Notes: generated by a model from the sequence alone, not told the origin. Shown: positions 22,358-31,462, numbered from the stretch's first letter. The stretch: DNA of 64,000 nucleotides from Pseudomonas frederiksbergensis (GCF_003732275.1 NZ_MOBM01000021.1:1-64000), one strand, 5' to 3'. Made by a program: numbers and translations.

Positions 22358-22653
22358 ACCAGGAACGCGTATTTAAAGTTCTGCTTGGCCCGCACGTTTC
22401 CGAGAAGGCTACGGTTCTGGCTGACAAGAAAGGCCAGTTCGTTTTCAAGGTTGCGACTGACGCAACCAAGCTGGAAATCAAGAAGGCCGTCGAAAGCCTG
22501 TTCAGCGTGAAAGTAGAGCGTGTTACTACCCTGAATGTTCTGGGTAAGAGCAAGCGCACTGCTCGCGGTCTGGGCAAGCGTAATGACTGGAAGAAGGCAG
22601 TTATCTCCCTTCAGCCAGGCCAAGATCTCGATTTCAGCAGCAGTGCTGAGTAA
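22354..22653 (+). CDS. rplW: 50S ribosomal protein L23
   Basis: Sits at the tunnel exit and is the docking site for trigger factor and SRP. The protein has 99 residues, the family length, starting [20 protein letters not shown], with the conserved exit-tunnel loop near [16 protein letters not shown]. It overlaps rplD by four bases, so the two are translationally coupled. Confidence 0.97.
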
Positions 22654-22667
22654 GGAAGGGGTGCATC

Positions 22668-23492
22668 ATGGCAATCGTTAAATGCAAACCGACTTCCCCT
22701 GGCCGCCGTTTTGTGGTCAAGGTGGTCAACCAGGAGCTGCATAAAGGCGCTCCTCACGCACCGCTGCTCGAGAAAAAATCGAAGACTGGTGGTCGTAACA
22801 ACAATGGTCGTATTACCACTCGTCACATCGGTGGTGGCCATAAGCAGCATTATCGTCTGGTCGATTTCCGTCGCAACGACAAAGATGGCATCTCTGCCAC
22901 TGTCGAGCGTATTGAATACGATCCAAACCGTACTGCTCACATCGCTCTGCTGCTGTACGCAGATGGCGAGCGTCGCTACATCATCGCCCCTAAAGGCGTG
23001 AGTGCTGGTGACCAGCTGATCGCAGGTGCTTTGGCACCGATCAAGCCGGGCAACGCTCTGCAACTGCGTAACATTCCAGTTGGTAGCACCGTACACGGCA
23101 TCGAATTGAAGCCAGGTAAAGGCGCGCAAATCGCTCGTTCCGCTGGTGCTTCGGCTCAGCTGATCGCTCGTGAAGGTGTCTACGTGACCCTGCGTCTGCG
23201 TTCTGGTGAGATGCGTAAAGTGCTGGCTGAATGCCGCGCGACCCTGGGTGAAGTCTCGAACTCCGAGCACAGCCTGCGTTCGCTGGGTAAAGCTGGTGCC
23301 AAACGCTGGCGTGGCGTTCGCCCAACCGTTCGTGGTGTTGCCATGAACCCGGTTGACCACCCACATGGTGGTGGTGAAGGTCGTACCTCTGGTGGTCGTC
23401 ATCCGGTATCGCCATGGGGCTTCCCGACTAAGGGCGCGAAGACTCGTGGTAATAAGCGTACCGACAAAATGATCGTCCGTCGTCGCAAGTAA
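22668..23492 (+). CDS. rplB: 50S ribosomal protein L2
   Basis: Required for subunit association and peptidyl-transferase activity. The 274-residue protein carries the C-terminal segment GVAMNPVDHPHGGGEGR with the conserved histidine close to the catalytic centre. It follows rplW by 14 bases. Confidence 0.98.
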   Translation: MAIVKCKPTSPGRRFVVKVVNQELHKGAPHAPLLEKKSKTGGRNNNGRITTRHIGGGHKQHYRLVDFRRNDKDGISATVERIEYDPNRTAHIALLLYADGERRYIIAPKGVSAGDQLIAGALAPIKPGNALQLRNIPVGSTVHGIELKPGKGAQIARSAGASAQLIAREGVYVTLRLRSGEMRKVLAECRATLGEVSNSEHSLRSLGKAGAKRWRGVRPTVRGVAMNPVDHPHGGGEGRTSGGRHPVSPWGFPTKGAKTRGNKRTDKMIVRRRK

Positions 23493-23508
23493 ATAGAGGG
23501 ATACGACA

Positions 23509-23784
23509 GTGCCACGTTCTCTGAAAAAAGGTCCTTTTATTGATCTTCACCTACTGAAGAAGATCGAAGTGGCGGCGGAAAAGAACGATCGCAAACCAGT
23601 TAAGACCTGGTCGCGCCGTTCCATGATCCTGCCACAAATGGTCGGTTTGACCATTGCTGTGCATAACGGTCGTCAACATGTTCCAGTTCTCGTGAACGAA
23701 GACATGGTCGGTCACAAACTAGGCGAGTTTGCCGGTACCCGCACATATCGTGGGCACGTGGCAGACAAGAAAGCCAAGCGTTAA
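23509..23784 (+). CDS. rpsS: 30S ribosomal protein S19
   Basis: 30S head protein paired with S13. The protein has 91 residues, starting with GTG at 23509 (VPRSLKKGPFIDLHLLKK, the family N terminus) and ending RGHVADKKAKR. It is 16 bases from rplB and 13 from rplV. Confidence 0.98.
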   Translation: MPRSLKKGPFIDLHLLKKIEVAAEKNDRKPVKTWSRRSMILPQMVGLTIAVHNGRQHVPVLVNEDMVGHKLGEFAGTRTYRGHVADKKAKR

Positions 23785-23797
23785 GGGGTAAGGAACG

Positions 23798-24130
23798 ATG
23801 GAAGTAGCCGCTAAGTTGTCGGGCGCTCGAATCTCCGCCCAGAAAGCCCGCTTGGTCGCCGACCAGATCCGCGGGAAGAAGGTGGGCGAAGCGCTCAACC
23901 TGTTGGCTTTCAGCAGTAAGAAAGCCGCCGAGATCATGAAGAAAGTGCTGGAGTCGGCCGTAGCCAACGCCGAGCATAACGAAGGCGCAGACGTTGATGA
24001 CCTGAAGGTCAGCACCGTTTTCGTCAACGAAGGGCGTTCGCTGAAGCGAATCATGCCACGTGCCAAAGGCCGTGCTGATCGCATCGTCAAGCGGTCTTGC
24101 CATATCACTGTCAAGGTTGCTGACAAGTAA
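23798..24130 (+). CDS. rplV: 50S ribosomal protein L22
   Basis: Protein whose beta-hairpin lines the exit tunnel constriction. The 110-residue protein shows [22 protein letters not shown] and the hairpin ending [14 protein letters not shown] near the C terminus, without the deletion found in macrolide-resistant mutants. It is followed 13 bases later by rpsC. Confidence 0.98.
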
Positions 24131-24143
24131 CGGAGTCGAAGAG

Positions 24144-24830
24144 ATGGGTCAGAAAGTACATCCCATTGGCATTCGCCTGGGAATCGTCAAGGAGCACACC
24201 TCCGTCTGGTACGCAGACGGTCGGACTTATGCGGACTATTTGTTCGCTGATCTGAAGGTGCGTGAGTATCTCCAAGACAAACTAAAAAGCGCGTCCGTAA
24301 GCCGTATCGATATCCATCGTCCGGCTCAGACTGCACGTATCACCATCCACACCGCTCGTCCAGGTATCGTTATCGGGAAGAAAGGTGAAGATGTTGAGAA
24401 GCTGCGTCAGGACCTGACCAAGCAAATGGGTGTGCCTGTGCACATCAATATCGAAGAGATCCGCAAGCCGGAGCTCGACGGTATGCTGGTTGCGCAGAGC
24501 GTAGCTCAGCAGCTGGAGCGTCGCGTAATGTTCCGTCGCGCTATGAAGCGCGCTGTTCAGAACGCCATGCGCATTGGTGCCAAAGGCATCAAAATCCAAG
24601 TGAGCGGTCGTCTCGGCGGTGCTGAAATCGCACGTACTGAATGGTATCGCGAAGGTCGTGTGCCACTGCACACCCTGCGTGCCGACATCGACTATGCCAA
24701 CTACGAAGCTCACACCACTTACGGTGTGATCGGTGTAAAGGTTTGGATCTTCAAAGGCGAAGTAATTGGTGGTCGCCAAGAAGAACTGAAACCACAAGCA
24801 CCAGCGCCTCGTAAAAAAGCTGCTAAGTAA
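24144..24830 (+). CDS. rpsC: 30S ribosomal protein S3
   Basis: KH-domain protein at the mRNA entry site. ATG 24144 gives the 228-residue family form ([14 protein letters not shown]), with a GGAG-type site upstream. The frame continues upstream into rplV but has no homologous start. The KH motif reads [17 protein letters not shown] (about 64-80), and the basic C-terminal tail is short. Confidence 0.98.
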
Positions 24831-24842
24831 GGGGTACGCCAA

Positions 24843-25256
24843 ATGTTGCAACCAAAGCGTACGAAGTTCCGCAAGCAGATGACAGGCCACAACCGTGGTC
24901 TGGCTCAGCGCGGTAGCAAAGTCAGCTTCGGCGAGTTCGCGCTGAAGTCTGTAGCTCGTGGTCGTCTCACCGCTCGTCAGATCGAGTCAGCGCGTCGTGC
25001 TCTGACCCGTCACGTTAAACGTGGCGGCAAGATCTGGATCCGTGTATTCCCGGACAAGCCTATTTCCAAAAAGCCACTCGAAGTTCGGATGGGTAAAGGT
25101 AAGGGTAGTGTGGAGTACTGGGTTGCCCAGATTCAGCCAGGCAAAGTCCTGTATGAAATCGAGGGTGTTTCTGAAGAGCTGGCGCGTGAGGCTTTTGCCC
25201 TGGCTGCTGCAAAGCTGCCGCTCGCCACCGCCTTTGTTAAACGGACGGTGATGTGA
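24843..25256 (+). CDS. rplP: 50S ribosomal protein L16
   Basis: Late assembly protein organising the A-site region. The 137-residue protein starts [21 protein letters not shown] and contains [22 protein letters not shown], near the arginine hydroxylated in E. coli L16. Its stop codon overlaps the rpmC start by one base (TGATG). Confidence 0.98.
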
Positions 25257-25447
25257 TGAAAGCGAATGAACTTCGTGAAAAATCCGCACAGCAGCTGAAC
25301 GAGCAACTGCTCGGCTTGCTGCGCGACCAGTTCAATCTGCGTATGCAGAAAGCAACTGGCCAGTTGGGGCAGTCTCATCTGCTCTCGCAAGTTAAGCGTG
25401 ACATCGCTCGCGTGAAGACTGTGCTCAACCAGCAGGCAGGTAAGTAA
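25256..25447 (+). CDS. rpmC: 50S ribosomal protein L29
   Basis: Small helical protein at the tunnel exit beside L23. ATG 25256 gives 63 residues ([18 protein letters not shown]), the family length. A GTG one codon upstream lies inside the rplP stop and is less likely. It is followed two bases later by rpsQ. Confidence 0.97.
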
Positions 25448-25449
25448 TC

Positions 25450-25716
25450 ATGGCTGAAGCCGAAAAAACTGTCCGTACGCTGACTGGCCGTGTTGTCAGC
25501 GACAAGATGGACAAAACCATCACCGTTCTGATCGAGCGTCGCGTTAAGCACCCGATCTACGGTAAATACGTTAAGCGTTCGACTAAGCTGCACGCGCACG
25601 ACGAAACCAATCAGTGCCACATCGGCGACAAAGTCACTATTCGTGAAACTCGTCCTTTGGCCAAGACCAAGTCTTGGGCGCTGGTTGATGTTCTCGAACG
25701 CGCTGTGGAAGTCTAA
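25450..25716 (+). CDS. rpsQ: 30S ribosomal protein S17
   Basis: OB-fold primary binder of the 16S rRNA 5' domain. The 88-residue protein shows TLTGRVVSDKMDKTITVLIERRVKHP and HDETNQCHIGDKVTIRETRPLAKTK, both characteristic of the family. It is the last gene of the S10 group; 23 bases separate it from rplN with no terminator visible. Confidence 0.98.
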   Translation: MAEAEKTVRTLTGRVVSDKMDKTITVLIERRVKHPIYGKYVKRSTKLHAHDETNQCHIGDKVTIRETRPLAKTKSWALVDVLERAVEV

Positions 25717-25739
25717 GGACTAGGGGTCGGAGAAATTAT

Positions 25740-26108
25740 ATGATTCAGACTCAATCCATGCTCGATGTGGCCGATAACAGTGGCGCTCGCCGTGTTATGT
25801 GCATCAAGGTGCTGGGTGGCTCCCATCGTCGTTACGCTGGTATCGGTGACATCATCAAAGTTACCGTGAAGGAAGCAATTCCTCGCGGTAAAGTGAAAAA
25901 AGGCCAAGTGATGACTGCTGTAGTAGTCCGCACTCGTCACGGCGTTCGCCGTGCTGATGGCTCCATTATCCGCTTTGATGGCAACGCTGCTGTTCTTCTG
26001 AACAACAAGCAAGAGCCGATCGGCACCCGTATCTTTGGGCCAGTGACCCGTGAACTTCGTACTGAGAAGTTCATGAAGATCGTCTCGCTCGCCCCAGAAG
26101 TGCTGTAA
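25740..26108 (+). CDS. rplN: 50S ribosomal protein L14
   Basis: Subunit-interface protein, also bound by the silencing factor RsfS. The protein has 122 residues, the family length, starting MIQTQSMLDVADNSGARRVMCIKVLGG. It heads the spc group, which here continues directly from the S10 operon. Confidence 0.98.
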   Translation: MIQTQSMLDVADNSGARRVMCIKVLGGSHRRYAGIGDIIKVTVKEAIPRGKVKKGQVMTAVVVRTRHGVRRADGSIIRFDGNAAVLLNNKQEPIGTRIFGPVTRELRTEKFMKIVSLAPEVL

Positions 26109-26119
26109 GGAGATCCGAC

Positions 26120-26434
26120 ATGCAAAAGATTCGTCGTGACGACGAGATCATCGTGATCGCCGGCAAAGACAAAGGTAAGCGCGGTAAGGTGCTTAAGGTT
26201 CTCGCTAACAACCGTTTGGTTATTGGCGGTCTGAACCTGGTTAAGCGTCATACCAAGCCTAACCCGATGTCGGGCGTGCAGGGCGGTATCGTCGAAAAAG
26301 AAGCTCCGCTGGATGCTTCTAACGTCGCCATTTTCAACGGCGAAACCAACAAGGCTGACCGCGTTGGTTTTAAAGTAGAAGACGGCAAGAAAATTCGTGT
26401 CTTCAAGTCGACCCAAAAAGCGGTTGATGCTTGA
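26120..26434 (+). CDS. rplX: 50S ribosomal protein L24
   Basis: Assembly initiator at the tunnel exit. The 104-residue protein has the KOW motif DDEIIVIAGKDKGKRGKVLKV near the N terminus. It starts eleven bases after rplN with a clear AAGGAG. Confidence 0.98.
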   Translation: MQKIRRDDEIIVIAGKDKGKRGKVLKVLANNRLVIGGLNLVKRHTKPNPMSGVQGGIVEKEAPLDASNVAIFNGETNKADRVGFKVEDGKKIRVFKSTQKAVDA

Positions 26435-26454
26435 ACACTGCTAGGTAGAAGACC

Positions 26455-26994
26455 ATGGCACGACTAAAAGAGATTTACTGGAAGGAAATCGCACCGAAGC
26501 TTAAGGAAGAACTTAAGCTTTCGAACGTGATGGAAGTTCCACGCGTTACCAAAATCACCCTGAACATGGGTCTGGGCGAAGCGGTCGGTGACAAAAAAGT
26601 CATCGAGCACGCTGTTGCCGACCTGGAAAAGATCACCGGTCAGAAAGTCGTTGTGACTTACGCTCGGAAATCCATCGCTGGCTTTAAAGTCCGTGAAGGT
26701 TGGCCGATCGGCGTCAAAGTGACTCTGCGCCGTGAGCGTATGTATGAATTCCTGGATCGTCTGCTGTCGATCTCCCTGCCTCGGGTTCGCGACTTCCGCG
26801 GCCTGAATGCCAAGTCCTTCGATGGTCGTGGTAACTACAGCATGGGCGTTAAAGAGCAGATCATCTTCCCGGAAATCGACTACGACAAGATCGATGCTCT
26901 CCGCGGTCTGGACATTACCCTGACCACCACTGCCAAGAACGATGATGAAGGTCGCGCTCTGCTGCGCGCTTTCAAATTCCCGTTCCGCAACTGA
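26455..26994 (+). CDS. rplE: 50S ribosomal protein L5
   Basis: 5S rRNA-binding protein of the central protuberance that contacts P-site tRNA. The 179-residue protein has EVPRVTKITLNMGLGEAVGDKK and the C-terminal DEGRALLRAFKFPF. In E. coli the nearby mRNA carries the S8 autoregulatory site; nothing specific was identified here. Confidence 0.98.
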   Translation: MARLKEIYWKEIAPKLKEELKLSNVMEVPRVTKITLNMGLGEAVGDKKVIEHAVADLEKITGQKVVVTYARKSIAGFKVREGWPIGVKVTLRRERMYEFLDRLLSISLPRVRDFRGLNAKSFDGRGNYSMGVKEQIIFPEIDYDKIDALRGLDITLTTTAKNDDEGRALLRAFKFPFRN

Positions 26995-27007
26995 TTGGAG
27001 TAGGAAA

Positions 27008-27313
27008 ATGGCCAAGATGAGCATGAAAAACCGCGAGCTGAAGCGTCAGCTCACGGTTGCCAAGTACGCCAAAAAGCGTGCAGCACTGAAAGCTATCATC
27101 GTTGATCTGAACGCAAGTCCAGAAGCGCGTTGGGAAGCTACAGTAGCTCTGCAGAAGCAGCCACGTGACGCAAGCGCCTCGCGCATGCGTAACCGCTGCC
27201 GCCTGACCGGTCGTCCACACGGCGTTTACCGCAAGTTCGGCCTCGGCCGTAACAAACTGCGTGAAGCTGCTATGCGTGGTGACGTACCTGGTCTGGTTAA
27301 AGCCAGCTGGTAA
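27008..27313 (+). CDS. rpsN: 30S ribosomal protein S14 (zinc-free form)
   Basis: 30S head protein. ATG 27008 gives the 101-residue long form (MAKMSMKNRELKRQ). It lacks the CxxC zinc ribbon of the short type, having RMRNRCRLTGRPHGVYRKFGLGRN instead. The frame is open upstream within rplE, but GGAG at 26997 points to ATG 27008. A terminator-promoter junction follows instead of the usual direct run into rpsH. Confidence 0.97.
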   Translation: MAKMSMKNRELKRQLTVAKYAKKRAALKAIIVDLNASPEARWEATVALQKQPRDASASRMRNRCRLTGRPHGVYRKFGLGRNKLREAAMRGDVPGLVKASW

Positions 27314-27373
27314 GCACTATCAAAGTCTCGGTGTTCGGGATCGCAAGATCCTGACCATCGGTGACCTTGAACT

Positions 27374-27403
27374 TGAATCAAGCCCCTATTGGGGCTTGAT
27401 TCA
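27374..27403 (+). terminator. Terminator inside the spc group, after rpsN
   Basis: A perfect 13-bp stem, TGAATCAAGCCCC with GGGGCTTGATTCA, loop TATT, followed by TTTGTGG. The T-tract is weak, so termination may be partial. The 3' arm contains the -35 of the next promoter. Confidence 0.7.
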
Positions 27404-27424
27404 TTTGTGGGGTGTGTCTAGAAT
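27396..27424 (+). promoter_or_regulatory. Promoter for the rpsH-secY half of the spc group
   Basis: TTGATT (27396-27401), 17-bp spacer, TAGAAT (27419-27424), followed by ACCCGGCTCGCC. The last part, CGGCTCGC, is identical to the discriminator of the tRNA-tuf promoter. The -35 lies inside the terminator stem at 27374-27403. The leader to rpsH is about 90 bases. Confidence 0.7.
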
Positions 27425-27523
27425 ACCCGGCTCGCCTGAGCCCGTGCTTTTTTCGCGCGGATGCACTCGGCGACACGTAGTAGCCGCAAGGCTAATTTTT
27501 TGTGTATTAGGAGCGTCTAGCCC

Positions 27524-27916
27524 ATGAGTATGCAGGACCCGTTAGCGGACATGCTAACTCGAATCCGTAATGCCCAGATGGCTGAAAAGTCCGTCGTAAG
27601 CATGCCATCTTCTACTTTGAAGGTAGCTGTTGCCAAAGTCCTGAAGGACGAAGGTTACATTGCGGGTTATCAGATCAGCAGCGAAATCAAACCACTGCTG
27701 TCCATCGAGCTGAAGTACTTCGAAGGCCGTCCGGTCATCGAGGAAGTGAAGCGCGTTAGCCGTCCAGGCCTGCGTCAGTACAAGTCCGTCGATGATCTGC
27801 CAAAAGTTCGTGGCGGTCTCGGTGTGTCTATCGTCTCCACCAACAAAGGTGTGATGACGGATCGTGCTGCGCGCGCTGCCGGTGTCGGCGGCGAAGTTCT
27901 TTGCACTGTGTTCTAA
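27524..27916 (+). CDS. rpsH: 30S ribosomal protein S8
   Basis: Central-domain 16S rRNA binder and, in E. coli, translational repressor of the spc operon. The 130-residue protein starts MSMQDPLADMLTRIRNAQ and ends with the conserved STNKGVMTDRAARAAGVGGEVLC. It is the first gene after the internal promoter. Confidence 0.98.
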   Translation: MSMQDPLADMLTRIRNAQMAEKSVVSMPSSTLKVAVAKVLKDEGYIAGYQISSEIKPLLSIELKYFEGRPVIEEVKRVSRPGLRQYKSVDDLPKVRGGLGVSIVSTNKGVMTDRAARAAGVGGEVLCTVF

Positions 27917-27928
27917 GGGGGGATAAGC

Positions 27929-28462
27929 ATGTCACGCGTCGCTAAGAACCCCGTTAAGCTGCCAGCCGGTGTCGAAGTCAAATTCGCAGGCCAACAGCTT
28001 TCGGTGAAGGGTGCCAAGGGTACTCTCGAACTGAACATCCATTCGTCCGTTGAGATTGTTGAAGAAGCTGGTGAGCTGCGTTTTGCTGCTCGCAATGGCG
28101 ATCAACAGACTCGCGCAATGGCTGGTACCACTCGTGCGTTGGTTAACAACATGGTCCAAGGCGTAAGCCAAGGCTTCGAGCGCAAGCTCCAGCTGGTCGG
28201 TGTTGGTTACAAAGCGCAAGCAAAAGGCACATTGCTGAACCTGGCTCTTGGCTTCTCGCACCCAGTGGATTATGAACTGCCGGAAGGCATCACCGCTGAG
28301 ACTCCTAGCCAGACCGATATCCTGATCAAGGGCATCGATAAGCAGCTGGTAGGTCAAGTGGCCGCCGAGATCCGCGACTTCCGTCCACCAGAGCCGTACA
28401 AAGGCAAAGGTGTGCGCTACGCGGACGAAGTCGTCCGTCGTAAAGAAGCCAAGAAGAAGTAG
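27929..28462 (+). CDS. rplF: 50S ribosomal protein L6
   Basis: Protein beside the sarcin-ricin loop. The 177-residue protein is made of two similar domains and ends with the conserved IRDFRPPEPYKGKGVRYADE. It is 12 bases after rpsH and 10 before rplR. Confidence 0.98.
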   Translation: MSRVAKNPVKLPAGVEVKFAGQQLSVKGAKGTLELNIHSSVEIVEEAGELRFAARNGDQQTRAMAGTTRALVNNMVQGVSQGFERKLQLVGVGYKAQAKGTLLNLALGFSHPVDYELPEGITAETPSQTDILIKGIDKQLVGQVAAEIRDFRPPEPYKGKGVRYADEVVRRKEAKKK

Positions 28463-28472
28463 GGCATAGCAA

Positions 28473-28823
28473 ATGACCGACAAAAAAGTTACTCGACTGC
28501 GTCGCGCTCGCAAAGCACGCCTGAAAATGCACGAACTCGAAGTCGTGCGTCTCTGCGTGTTCCGCTCGTCGCAGCACATCTACGCCCAGGTCATTTCGGC
28601 CGACGGCAACAAAGTCCTGGCAAGTGCCTCGACTTTGGATAAAGAACTGCGTGATGGGGCCACTGGCAACATCGACGCGGCCACTAAGGTTGGCCAGCTG
28701 GTCGCTACGCGTGCTAAAGCCGCTGGCGTCTCGCAGGTGGCTTTCGACCGCTCTGGCTTCAAGTACCACGGTCGCGTCAAGGCGCTGGCTGATGCTGCTC
28801 GTGAAGCTGGGCTGGAGTTCTAA
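28473..28823 (+). CDS. rplR: 50S ribosomal protein L18
   Basis: Binds 5S rRNA with L5 in the central protuberance. The protein has 116 residues, with an arginine/lysine-rich N terminus (TRLRRARKARLKM) and the C-terminal FDRSGFKYHGRVKALADAAREAGLEF typical of the family. Confidence 0.98.
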   Translation: MTDKKVTRLRRARKARLKMHELEVVRLCVFRSSQHIYAQVISADGNKVLASASTLDKELRDGATGNIDAATKVGQLVATRAKAAGVSQVAFDRSGFKYHGRVKALADAAREAGLEF

Positions 28824-28826
28824 GTT

Positions 28827-29327
28827 ATGTCAAATAACGACCAAAAGCGCGACGAAGGCTACATCGAGAAGCTGGTTCAAGTTAACCGCGTAGCCAAAAC
28901 CGTTAAAGGCGGCCGTATCTTCACTTTCACCGCGTTGACCGTGGTTGGTGATGGTAAAGGGCGTGTTGGCTTCGGCCGTGGCAAGTCGCGTGAAGTGCCT
29001 GCTGCGATCCAGAAGGCAATGGAAGCTGCTCGCCGCAACATGATCCAAGTTGATCTGAACGGCACCACTCTGCAGTACGCAATGAAGTCCGCCCATGGCG
29101 CTTCGAAGGTGTACATGCAGCCTGCTTCTGAAGGTACCGGTATCATCGCTGGCGGCGCTATGCGTGCTGTCCTCGAAGTTGCTGGCGTTCAGAACGTTCT
29201 GGCCAAGTGCTACGGCTCGACTAACCCGGTAAACGTGGTTCACGCCACTTTCAAAGGTTTGAAAGCTATGCAGTCTCCTGAATCCATTGCCGCCAAGCGT
29301 GGCAAAAGCGTCAAGGAGATCTTCTGA
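28827..29327 (+). CDS. rpsE: 30S ribosomal protein S5
   Basis: Protein of the mRNA entry tunnel acting in decoding fidelity and helicase activity. The 166-residue protein has the double-stranded-RNA-binding-like N domain with the loop VVGDGKGRVGFGRGKSREVP and the C-terminal KRGKSVKEI. It starts three bases after rplR. Confidence 0.98.
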   Translation: MSNNDQKRDEGYIEKLVQVNRVAKTVKGGRIFTFTALTVVGDGKGRVGFGRGKSREVPAAIQKAMEAARRNMIQVDLNGTTLQYAMKSAHGASKVYMQPASEGTGIIAGGAMRAVLEVAGVQNVLAKCYGSTNPVNVVHATFKGLKAMQSPESIAAKRGKSVKEIF

Positions 29328-29329
29328 TC

Positions 29330-29506
29330 ATGGCTACCGTTAAAGTTACGCTGATCAAAAGCATGACCGGCCGCATCCCTAACCACAAACTGTGCGTTAA
29401 GGGTCTGGGTCTGCGTCGCATCGGTCACACTGTAGAAGTACTTGATACTCCCGAGAATCGCGGGATGATCAACAAGGCTTACTACATGCTGCGTGTCGAG
29501 GGTTAA
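29330..29506 (+). CDS. rpmD: 50S ribosomal protein L30
   Basis: Very short gene of 58 codons found by reading between rpsE and rplO. The product starts MATVKVTLIKSMTGRIPNHK, continues GLGLRRIGHTVEV and ends MLRVEG, the L30 family pattern (KGLGLRR) and length. ATG 29330 follows the rpsE stop by two bases, with AAGGAG inside the end of rpsE. A small globular protein of the 50S subunit. Confidence 0.97.
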   Translation: MATVKVTLIKSMTGRIPNHKLCVKGLGLRRIGHTVEVLDTPENRGMINKAYYMLRVEG

Positions 29507-29509
29507 TCG

Positions 29510-29947
29510 ATGAAACTCAATGATCTGAGTCCAGCGCCGGGTTCCCGTCGCGAAAAGCATCGTCCGGGCCGTGGTATCGGTAGTGGTTTGGGCAAGACCG
29601 GTGGCCGTGGCCACAAAGGTCAGTCCTCCCGCTCCGGTGGCACCATTGCTCCAGGCTTTGAAGGCGGTCAACAGCCGCTGCATCGTCGCCTGCCGAAGTT
29701 CGGTTTCGTTTCCCTGAAAGCCATGGATCGCGCAGAAGTGCGTTTGTCCGAGCTGGCTAAAGTGGAAGGCGACATCGTCACCGTGCAGTCCCTGAAAGAT
29801 GCCAACGTGATCAACGTCAACGTACAGCGTGTGAAAATCATGCTGTCCGGCGAAGTTACTCGCGCTGTTACCATCGGAAAGGGAATCGGCGCCACCAAAG
29901 GTGCGCGTGCGGCTATCGAAGCAGCTGGCGGCAAGTTCGAGGAATAA
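29510..29947 (+). CDS. rplO: 50S ribosomal protein L15
   Basis: Late assembly protein with a long basic N-terminal extension. The protein has 145 residues, starting MKLNDLSPAPGSRREKHRPGRG, then a glycine-rich stretch (GIGSGLGKTGGRGHKGQ) and a globular C domain. The stop codon is directly followed by the secY start. Confidence 0.98.
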   Translation: MKLNDLSPAPGSRREKHRPGRGIGSGLGKTGGRGHKGQSSRSGGTIAPGFEGGQQPLHRRLPKFGFVSLKAMDRAEVRLSELAKVEGDIVTVQSLKDANVINVNVQRVKIMLSGEVTRAVTIGKGIGATKGARAAIEAAGGKFEE

Positions 29948-31276
29948 ATGGCTAAGCAAGGTGCTCTCTCTGCGCTCGGCAAAGGCGGTATGTCTGAACT
30001 CTGGGCTCGTCTGCGTTTTCTATTCTTGGCGATTATCGTCTACCGAATAGGCGCACACATCCCGGTTCCAGGTATCAACCCGGACCGACTCGCGGACCTG
30101 TTTCGACAGAATGAGGGGACCATTCTTAGCTTGTTCAACATGTTTTCCGGCGGCGCGCTGGAGCGGATGAGCATCTTTGCGTTGGGGATCATGCCGTACA
30201 TTTCGGCATCGATCATCATGCAACTGATGACCGCCGTCAGCCCGCAGCTGGAGCAGTTGAAGAAGGAAGGTGAAGCTGGCCGTCGCAAGATCAGCCAGTA
30301 CACCCGCTACGGCACTGTCGTCCTCGCTCTTGTTCAGGCAATTGGCATGTCCATTGGTCTGGCGGGGCAGGGCGTTGCGTTCACTGGTGACTTTGGCTTC
30401 CATTTCGTCGCGGTATCCACTTTTGTGGCTGGTGCGATGTTCATGATGTGGCTGGGTGAGCAGATTACTGAGCGTGGTGTTGGCAACGGTATCTCGATGT
30501 TGATTTTTTCGGGTATCGTCGCCGGTCTTCCGAGAGCGATCGGGCAGTCTTTCGAGTCTGCACGTCAGGGTGATATCAACATCTTCGCCCTGGTTGCCAT
30601 CGGTTTGCTGGCAGTAGCGATTATCGGTTTCGTGGTGTTCATTGAGCGTGGTCAGCGTCGTATTGCTGTTCACTACGCCAAGCGTCAGCAGGGCCGTAAG
30701 GTCTTCGCTGCGCAGACCAGCCACTTGCCGCTGAAGGTGAACATGGCCGGTGTTATTCCGGCTATTTTCGCGAGCAGCATTTTGCTGTTCCCGGCTTCGT
30801 TGGGTGCCTGGTTCGGTCAGTCTGAAGGTATGGGCTGGTTGCAGGACATCTCGCAGTCGATCGCTCCTGGTCAGCCGTTGAATATTCTGCTGTTTAGTGC
30901 AGGGATTATTTTCTTCTGCTTCTTCTATACGGCGTTGATGTTCAATCCGAAAGACGTAGCGGAAAACCTGAAGAAGTCCGGTGCCTTTATTCCGGGCATC
31001 CGTCCAGGTGAGCAGTCTGCGCGCTACATTGATGGCGTTCTGACTCGCTTGACCATGTTCGGTGCTCTTTACATGACGGCCGTCTGCCTGTTGCCCCAGT
31101 TCCTGGTGGTTGCAGCAAACGTACCGTTCTACCTTGGCGGGACCTCGTTGCTGATCGTGGTCGTGGTTGTGATGGACTTCATGTCTCAAGTACAATCGCA
31201 CCTCGTTTCGCACCAGTACGAATCCCTGATGAAGAAAGCCAACCTGAAGGGTTACGGCAGCGGCATGTTGCGCTGA
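29948..31276 (+). CDS. secY: Protein translocase subunit SecY
   Basis: Central pore of the SecYEG translocon. The 442-residue protein has ten predicted membrane helices. Conserved blocks include RIGAHIPVPGI in the plug region, ISASIIMQLMT in helix 2, the cytosolic loop SQYTRYGTV, and FNPKDVAENLKKSGAFIPGIRPG in the ribosome-binding region. It is translated from the same mRNA as the spc ribosomal proteins, directly abutting rplO. Confidence 0.98.
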   Translation: MAKQGALSALGKGGMSELWARLRFLFLAIIVYRIGAHIPVPGINPDRLADLFRQNEGTILSLFNMFSGGALERMSIFALGIMPYISASIIMQLMTAVSPQLEQLKKEGEAGRRKISQYTRYGTVVLALVQAIGMSIGLAGQGVAFTGDFGFHFVAVSTFVAGAMFMMWLGEQITERGVGNGISMLIFSGIVAGLPRAIGQSFESARQGDINIFALVAIGLLAVAIIGFVVFIERGQRRIAVHYAKRQQGRKVFAAQTSHLPLKVNMAGVIPAIFASSILLFPASLGAWFGQSEGMGWLQDISQSIAPGQPLNILLFSAGIIFFCFFYTALMFNPKDVAENLKKSGAFIPGIRPGEQSARYIDGVLTRLTMFGALYMTAVCLLPQFLVVAANVPFYLGGTSLLIVVVVVMDFMSQVQSHLVSHQYESLMKKANLKGYGSGMLR

Positions 31277-31303
31277 GTACCCATAAGGTTCGAGGAGTTG
31301 GTG

Positions 31304-31420
31304 ATGAAAGTTCGTGCATCGGTGAAAAAGCTGTGCCGTAACTGCAAGATTATTCGCCGCGAAGGTGTTGTTCGAGTAATTTGCAGCGCGGAACCGCGTC
31401 ACAAACAGCGCCAAGGCTGA
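31304..31420 (+). CDS. rpmJ: 50S ribosomal protein L36
   Basis: Very short gene of 38 codons found by reading after secY. The product starts [16 protein letters not shown] and ends KQRQG. The zinc ribbon ligands are present: C11 and C14 early (CRNC), then C27 and H33 ([11 protein letters not shown]). It is thus the zinc-binding L36 type. ATG 31304 has GAGGAG about nine bases upstream. Last gene of the spc group. Confidence 0.97.
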
Positions 31421-31438
31421 GTGTGATTGTGCTTCAAG

Positions 31439-31462
31439 CCCGGCAGCTAGTGCGCTGCCGGG
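31439..31462 (+). terminator. Hairpin ending the spc group
   Basis: CCCGGCAG (31439-31446) pairs with CTGCCGGG (31455-31462) and is followed by TTGATTATTTGTTATT. The T-rich tail is interrupted, and its first six bases are the -35 of the next promoter. Confidence 0.6.
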